A DNA stretch of 64,000 bases from Catenuloplanes indicus (lineage in GTDB: Bacteria; Actinomycetota; Actinomycetes; Mycobacteriales; Micromonosporaceae), in NCBI RefSeq assembly GCF_030813715.1, contig NZ_JAUSUZ010000001.1:8662501-8726500 (forward strand). The letters are read 5' to 3'. Every line of letters begins with the position of its first letter. The stretch's first letter is position 1. Below the pieces are notes generated by a model. It was given only the letters and a program-made list of their open reading frames with translations. It was not told the origin of the DNA and searched no databases. Below are positions 60,755 to 64,000 of this stretch, piece after piece. A program made the position numbers and the translations under genes.

Positions 60755-61737
60755 TGAATACGTCCTTTGACGATGTCGCCGAGATTGACGCGGCTGATGA
60801 TGGCGAATCCGATCGTCACTGTGACGATCGCGCTGGCGGCGATAACGGCGGCCAGGGCCCCGATGAGGTTGCGGGCGAACGGCCAGTCGACGCCGGGCAC
60901 GAACACCAGTACCGCCGCGCCGGCGGCGGTACCGACGGCGGCCGCAGTCATCTGCCGCCAGCCGGTCACGACGAACCAGATCCGGGCAACCGAGTACCCA
61001 GACAACCGCATCACACCGATCCGCCTGCCGTCTCTCAACACGGCGATCGCCGACAGCAACGACACAATGGGCGCGAAACTGTACGCCAACAGTGACATGG
61101 ATGTATCGCTGGTGAGGTTCTCCTCCGCGCCGACAGCTCGGAGTGAATCGAGGGTCAGGTCGGGGACCCCAACTTCGGCCAGCCGGTGCTGCACGATGCC
61201 GAGAAACCGCTGCACGTCAGCCTCGTCATGAGACTCAATCACGTAGGTCCCTGTCGCTGGCAGCCGGGTGAGCGCCTGCCCGAACGGCGCGAACGTCAGA
61301 TCGTAGGCATTCGCGAATACTGCCGGCTCGCCGATGACGGTAGGCCGCGAGTTGTCGATCGACGACACGACCATCGCCCCGGATCGGGTCTCCTCCCGGG
61401 TGGGCCACCGACCAGCGGTCAGGTCGAACCGGTCGAACAGGCGTGTACCGGCACCGGCGATGTAGAGATAGTGCGTGATCTCAGACCGTCCCGCCGCACC
61501 GATACCGACGGACGTACGGATGACGTTCGTCCCGGTGCCGTCGGCGGCCTCGGTCAGAATTCGCAGCGCATCGTCGGGGTTTCCGGCGGCGGGGTCCAGC
61601 GGCCACCCGAACCGCGTTCCGGCACTCGTGGCTGCCACCCGCGCTTCGGCCTCCCGGTTGAAGGCCGCATCAACGACCAGGATCGAAGGAACCGCAACAA
61701 GTCCTACGATGGACAGGACCAGTAGTACCGTCTTCAC
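60751..61737 (-). CDS. Bacteriocin-associated membrane protein, second subunit
   Basis: 328 residues from the GTG at 61737; the ATG at 61848 would add an unlikely polar leader. An N-terminal membrane segment (KTVLLVLSIVGLVAVPSILV), an outside domain of about 190 residues, then three C-terminal segments (LLAYSFAPIVSLLSAIAVL, AAAVGTAAGAAVLVFVPG, IGALAAVIAASAIVTVTIGF). The layout mirrors that of the next gene, suggesting that the two came from duplication or from splitting of one long permease. Coupled by 4 bp to the next gene. Confidence 0.8.
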   Translation of the reverse strand: MKTVLLVLSIVGLVAVPSILVVDAAFNREAEARVAATSAGTRFGWPLDPAAGNPDDALRILTEAADGTGTNVIRTSVGIGAAGRSEITHYLYIAGAGTRLFDRFDLTAGRWPTREETRSGAMVVSSIDNSRPTVIGEPAVFANAYDLTFAPFGQALTRLPATGTYVIESHDEADVQRFLGIVQHRLAEVGVPDLTLDSLRAVGAEENLTSDTSMSLLAYSFAPIVSLLSAIAVLRDGRRIGVMRLSGYSVARIWFVVTGWRQMTAAAVGTAAGAAVLVFVPGVDWPFARNLIGALAAVIAASAIVTVTIGFAIISRVNLGDIVKGRIQ

Positions 61738-61904
61738 CGCTGCGTGTCCCTCGTTTGTTCTAGGACTCGAGTCCGATGCGGAGCAGAACTTCGGACCGGA
61801 CTCGCTGCCCTTGCTTTCACTGAGCCGAACTCGACAGAGAGTCATCACGGCCGCACAGGTTAGAGTCAGTCAACCTGCGCCAGAGAACCTCTGCGAAGTC
61901 GGGC

Positions 61905-61922
61905 GTCGCTCATTGGAGCGAC
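61905..61922 (-). terminator. Hairpin between precursor and transporter genes
   Basis: GTCGCTC-ATTG-GAGCGAC forms a 7-bp stem, nine bases after the precursor stop on the minus strand. Such partial terminators or processing sites often let the small precursor gene be expressed more than the transporter genes. Confidence 0.55.
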
Positions 61923-61930
61923 TCAACCCG

Positions 61931-62371
61931 TCAGTAGGTACCCCAGTAGGCGTAACAGGTGTAGCCGGCCCCGCCGCCGATGGACGTCTCACTCCAGTAC
62001 GTCGCGTTGGCGAACACCTTGTCAACGACGTCGCCCATGACCGAAGTCGAGCTGTGGTAGAGGGAGTTGTGGACGTAGTCGGAGTAGCACGTCTTCGGTG
62101 GGATGATGGCGTAGACGGAGCCGTAACTCCAGGTTCCCCCACCGACATTCGTGACGGTGAGCGGAGAGACAGTGCCCGGCTTGATCGTGCCGTCGATCGT
62201 GACGTTGGCGTTTTCCGGCGCGACAGCCGACCCGCTGGCGATCGGCGTCAGTTCGGCGGCCGCCGCCATTCCAGGCGCGAATAGCCACGCCGCAGCAACC
62301 GCAACCGCAGCACCGGCAATAACGCCTGCAAGGCGACTCTCGGCCTTGTTCAGACCCTTGCTTTCCAGCAC
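61931..62371 (-). CDS. Lactococcin-972 family bacteriocin precursor
   Basis: 146 residues from the GTG at 62371 (GGAGG four bases upstream). A Sec signal peptide (hydrophobic 14-35, cleavage after AAAA at about 39) leads to a mature peptide of about 107 residues. The C-terminal half carries the family pattern: VGGGTWSYG (76-84), SDYVHNSLYHSSTSVMG (97-113), a Trp at 126 and the final YAYWGTY. Lactococcin 972 blocks septum formation by binding lipid II in its one studied case. Two cysteines (95 and 139) could form a disulfide, which is not typical of the founding member. The mature part is longer than lactococcin 972 by about 40 residues at its N-side. Confidence 0.85.
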   Translation of the reverse strand: MLESKGLNKAESRLAGVIAGAAVAVAAAWLFAPGMAAAAELTPIASGSAVAPENANVTIDGTIKPGTVSPLTVTNVGGGTWSYGSVYAIIPPKTCYSDYVHNSLYHSSTSVMGDVVDKVFANATYWSETSIGGGAGYTCYAYWGTY

Positions 62372-62831
62372 GTGTCCTCCAGCTTCGGGAGCGGCAGGAT
62401 TTCCACCGCAGAACCGTTAACGGCGATCCGCGGTACACGGATCACCATGGCAAACTTGAGGGGCACGCATCGAAGGTGCCCTTCGTGTTGCGGACATGAT
62501 CCTCGGAGAGTTCGGGATAAAAGTCAACTCGACCTGCAAGCCGAGACTGTCTGGCCTCTGTCCGATGTGTACGGTACTATCGCCCATGCTTGAACACCCT
62601 CTGACGAGCGTGGCCGAGGCGCCATCTGAGATGAATGCGAACGGGCTTCTGTGCTCACATGGGAGCCGTCATCGACCCCCCTGCCCCCGTCGGCTTCGGG
62701 TCGCTCCAGGGGCGCGAGGGCGGCCCGTCTCGCGGCGACCGCGCGACGCGCGCCGTAGTGCGGGTATGGGTATCTGCAGAGCAGAGGGTGTCCGTGTCGC
62801 GATTGGTGTTCCGGCTTTGCGGTCAGTATGT
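62372..62831. promoter_or_regulatory. Upstream region of the bacteriocin gene
   Basis: 460 bp without a convincing gene. It holds the presumed promoter, a small palindrome CCGTTAACGG (62414-62423) about 45 bp upstream of the start codon, and two overlapping short hairpins (GGGCAC ... GTGCCC at 62461-62481; CGAAGG-TGC-CCTTCG at 62471-62485). AT content is higher than average. The right end runs into the IS256 relic. Confidence 0.4.
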
Positions 62832-63080
62832 TCAGGCGGCCGACCAGCGGTCACCGAAGGCGATGGCGAAGGCATCGATGACCGGCTTCCAGCGCATCGT
62901 CCATCGTGCGCGGCCGGACCCTGTCGAGTCCACGCTGCGGGTCACAAGATGCAGGCATTCATGGCGGCCTGCTCGCTCGGGAAATGACTGCAAGCCCGGA
63001 CAGCATGCCGGTAGGGCATTCAACGACTCGATCGCGTTTGTCGAGCATATCACCCGTCGAATTCCGACGTCGTAGTCCAA
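62832..63080 (-). pseudogene. IS256-family transposase relic, C-terminal part
   Basis: The frame reads IRRVICSTNAIESLNA, then, after a local frameshift (the correct residues YRHAVRACSHFPSEQAAMNA appear in a neighbouring frame), CLHLVTRSVDSTGSGRARWT, MRWKPVIDAFAIAFGDRW. TNAIESLN, RS-D-TG and RW---I-AFAI-FGDR are the C-terminal signature of IS256/Mutator transposases. Only about 80 of some 400 residues are left. Confidence 0.8.
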
Positions 63081-63090
63081 GGAGCCTTTT

Positions 63091-63456
63091 TCATCCTGGT
63101 GTGTGGCCTGCGTCGATGTGGTCGAGGACCAGGATGGCTTGGATGATGGTGGTGGTGCGGTGCGGGCTGCAGCGGAGTTTGGTCAGGATCTTCCATTGCT
63201 TCAGGGTGGCGTTGGCTTGTTCGCCGATGGCTCGTAGGCGGGCGTGTCCTTTATTGGCGGTTTTCTCTCCGGTCGATAGTTTGCGCCAGCGGCTGCCGCG
63301 GTAGGGGACGAGGACGTTGTCGGGGGCGCCGAGGTAGGCCTTGTCGGCGAGGACGGTGATGTTCGCGCTGGCGAGGGCGTCGATGATGCCGTGGGTGCGG
63401 GCGGCGGTGAGGTCGTGGGCGCCGCCGGGCAGGGCGGGTGAGGCCCATAGAGCTCC
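63091..63456 (-). pseudogene. DDE_Tnp_4-type transposase relic
   Basis: ASPALPGGAHDLTAARTHGI, ITVLADKAYLGAPDNVLVPY, TANKGHARLRAIGEQANATLKQW (split: NKGHARLRAIGEQANATLK) and TTTIIQAILVLDHIDAG are the C-terminal half of an IS5-superfamily transposase with a DDE_Tnp_4 domain. The N-terminal half has been replaced by the end of the neighbouring IS5-like element near 63457-63476. Confidence 0.75.
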
Positions 63457-63476
63457 TAACACGATCTCGGTATGGG

Positions 63477-64000
63477 CTATTTGATCAAGCGTCGCCAGCA
63501 GATGAGGGCGCAGCCGAGGCTGACGAATGCTTCGTGGAGGTCGAGGTGTCGTTCCCAGCGGATGGCGAGGCGGCGGAACTGGTGGAGCAGGGCGATGCCC
63601 TGTTCGACGACGTAGCGCAGCCGGCCGAGGCCTTTGATGTGCTTGCGGCCGCGTTGCGGGATGATCGGCTCGGTCCCGCGTCGTCGGCACTCGGCCCTGA
63701 ATCCCTTGCTGTCATAGCCTTTGTCGGCCAGCAGGACCGGGAACCGGAACCGCGGCCGGCCCACTCGGCCGGCGATCGGGGGCACGGAGTCCAGCAGCGT
63801 GACGGCCATGCTGATGTCCGGCATGTTGCCGCCGGTCGTGATCACCTTCAGCGGTGTGCCTTCGCCGTCGGTGATCACATGGTGCTTGCTGCCGGGCTTG
63901 CCGCGGTTGACCGGCGACGGACCTGTGCCGGGACCCCCTTTTTCGCGTCGACGTGACCGCCGTCCATGACCGCCCGTGACCAGTCGATGCGGCCCGCCGC
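63477..64000 (-). CDS. IS5-family (IS427-like) transposase, runs off the right edge
   Basis: The main frame (63477-63878) reads ITDGEGTPLKVITTGGNMPD, SVPPIAGRVGRPRFRFPVLL, ADKGYDSKGF, LRYVVEQGIALLHQFRRLAI and ends LICWRRLIK. Upstream, the expected MDGGHVDAKKG and GPSPVNRGKPGSKHH are in different frames, joined at a run of five A and five G (complement of 63934-63943). In this IS group two overlapping frames joined by programmed frameshifting are common, so the break may be functional. The 5' part is outside the window. The sequence after its stop (GAGATCGTGTTA) resembles that after the first copy (GAGATCATGTTA). Confidence 0.75.
   Translation of the reverse strand, partial: GGPHRLVTGGHGRRSRRREKGGPGTGPSPVNRGKPGSKHHVITDGEGTPLKVITTGGNMPDISMAVTLLDSVPPIAGRVGRPRFRFPVLLADKGYDSKGFRAECRRRGTEPIIPQRGRKHIKGLGRLRYVVEQGIALLHQFRRLAIRWERHLDLHEAFVSLGCALICWRRLIK

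Overview
The window is very GC-rich, with codon third positions almost all G or C, frequent GTG starts and a gene content typical of a filamentous actinomycete: Ser/Thr kinases, many TetR regulators, a DUF574-type methyltransferase, Tat-dependent enzymes, cellulases and a GAAC-N4-GTTC SOS box. Micromonosporaceae (Actinoplanes/Catenuloplanes-like) is my best guess from protein flavour; that is inference. No rRNA, tRNA or CRISPR array was seen.

Layout. 1-13.6 kb: an L-lactate permease running off the left edge, an epoxide hydrolase, a PNPOx-ferredoxin reductase-2Fe2S fusion with a siderophore-interacting protein divergent from a TetR gene, a Tat-type SDR divergent from a second TetR gene, two decayed methyltransferase genes, a phthalate-dioxygenase-reductase-type flavoprotein, a Clp-N-like protein and a PknB-type kinase. 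13.7-18.8 kb: a Nudix/winged-helix regulator divergent from an SPFH-NAD-kinase-like gene pair, with two near-identical palindromes in the shared promoter, then a HelD/HelR-like helicase. 18.9-26 kb: an SRPBCC protein, dinB with a LexA box, quinone oxidoreductase/TetR, and a secreted GH9-CBM2 cellulase. 26.2-31.4 kb: an operon of a DUF7019-like protein, a kinase-WD40 protein and an FHA-kinase. 31.5-40.9 kb: small metabolic and stress genes, a GH67 alpha-glucuronidase, a secreted S28 peptidase, thioredoxin/DUF4395, a DUF574 methyltransferase and an SRPBCC-alcohol dehydrogenase-DUF1345 operon. 41-43 kb: scar tissue from mobile elements (transposase tail, frameshifted replication-relaxation gene, unknown gene). 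42.7-54.1 kb: two SDRs, a MerR-controlled SnoaL/SDR/esterase set, a GMC remnant, a secreted GH6 cellulase, and MBL/AraC/IclR/GMC genes.

54.5-64 kb is an accessory island: an orphan trypsin-co-occurring-domain protein, an HPF1-like protein, an intact ISAs1 element next to a broken IS3 element, an IS5 relic, then a complete lactococcin-972-type bacteriocin cassette (precursor, two membrane proteins, ATPase), followed by IS256, DDE4 and a second IS5 copy in the opposite orientation.

The strongest candidates for something new are (i) the Nudix-wHTH/SPFH/NAD-kinase-like cassette with twin operators, (ii) the IS-bracketed lactococcin-972-type cassette in an actinomycete, and (iii) the DUF7019-kinase/WD40-FHA-kinase operon, which looks like a self-contained phospho-signalling device. 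The carbohydrate genes (GH9, GH6, GH67) point to a plant-polymer-degrading lifestyle. Several regulators sit divergently from their likely targets with perfect or near-perfect palindromes between them, and several genes appear to be transcribed as leaderless mRNAs (TANNNT, six bases, then GTG or ATG).
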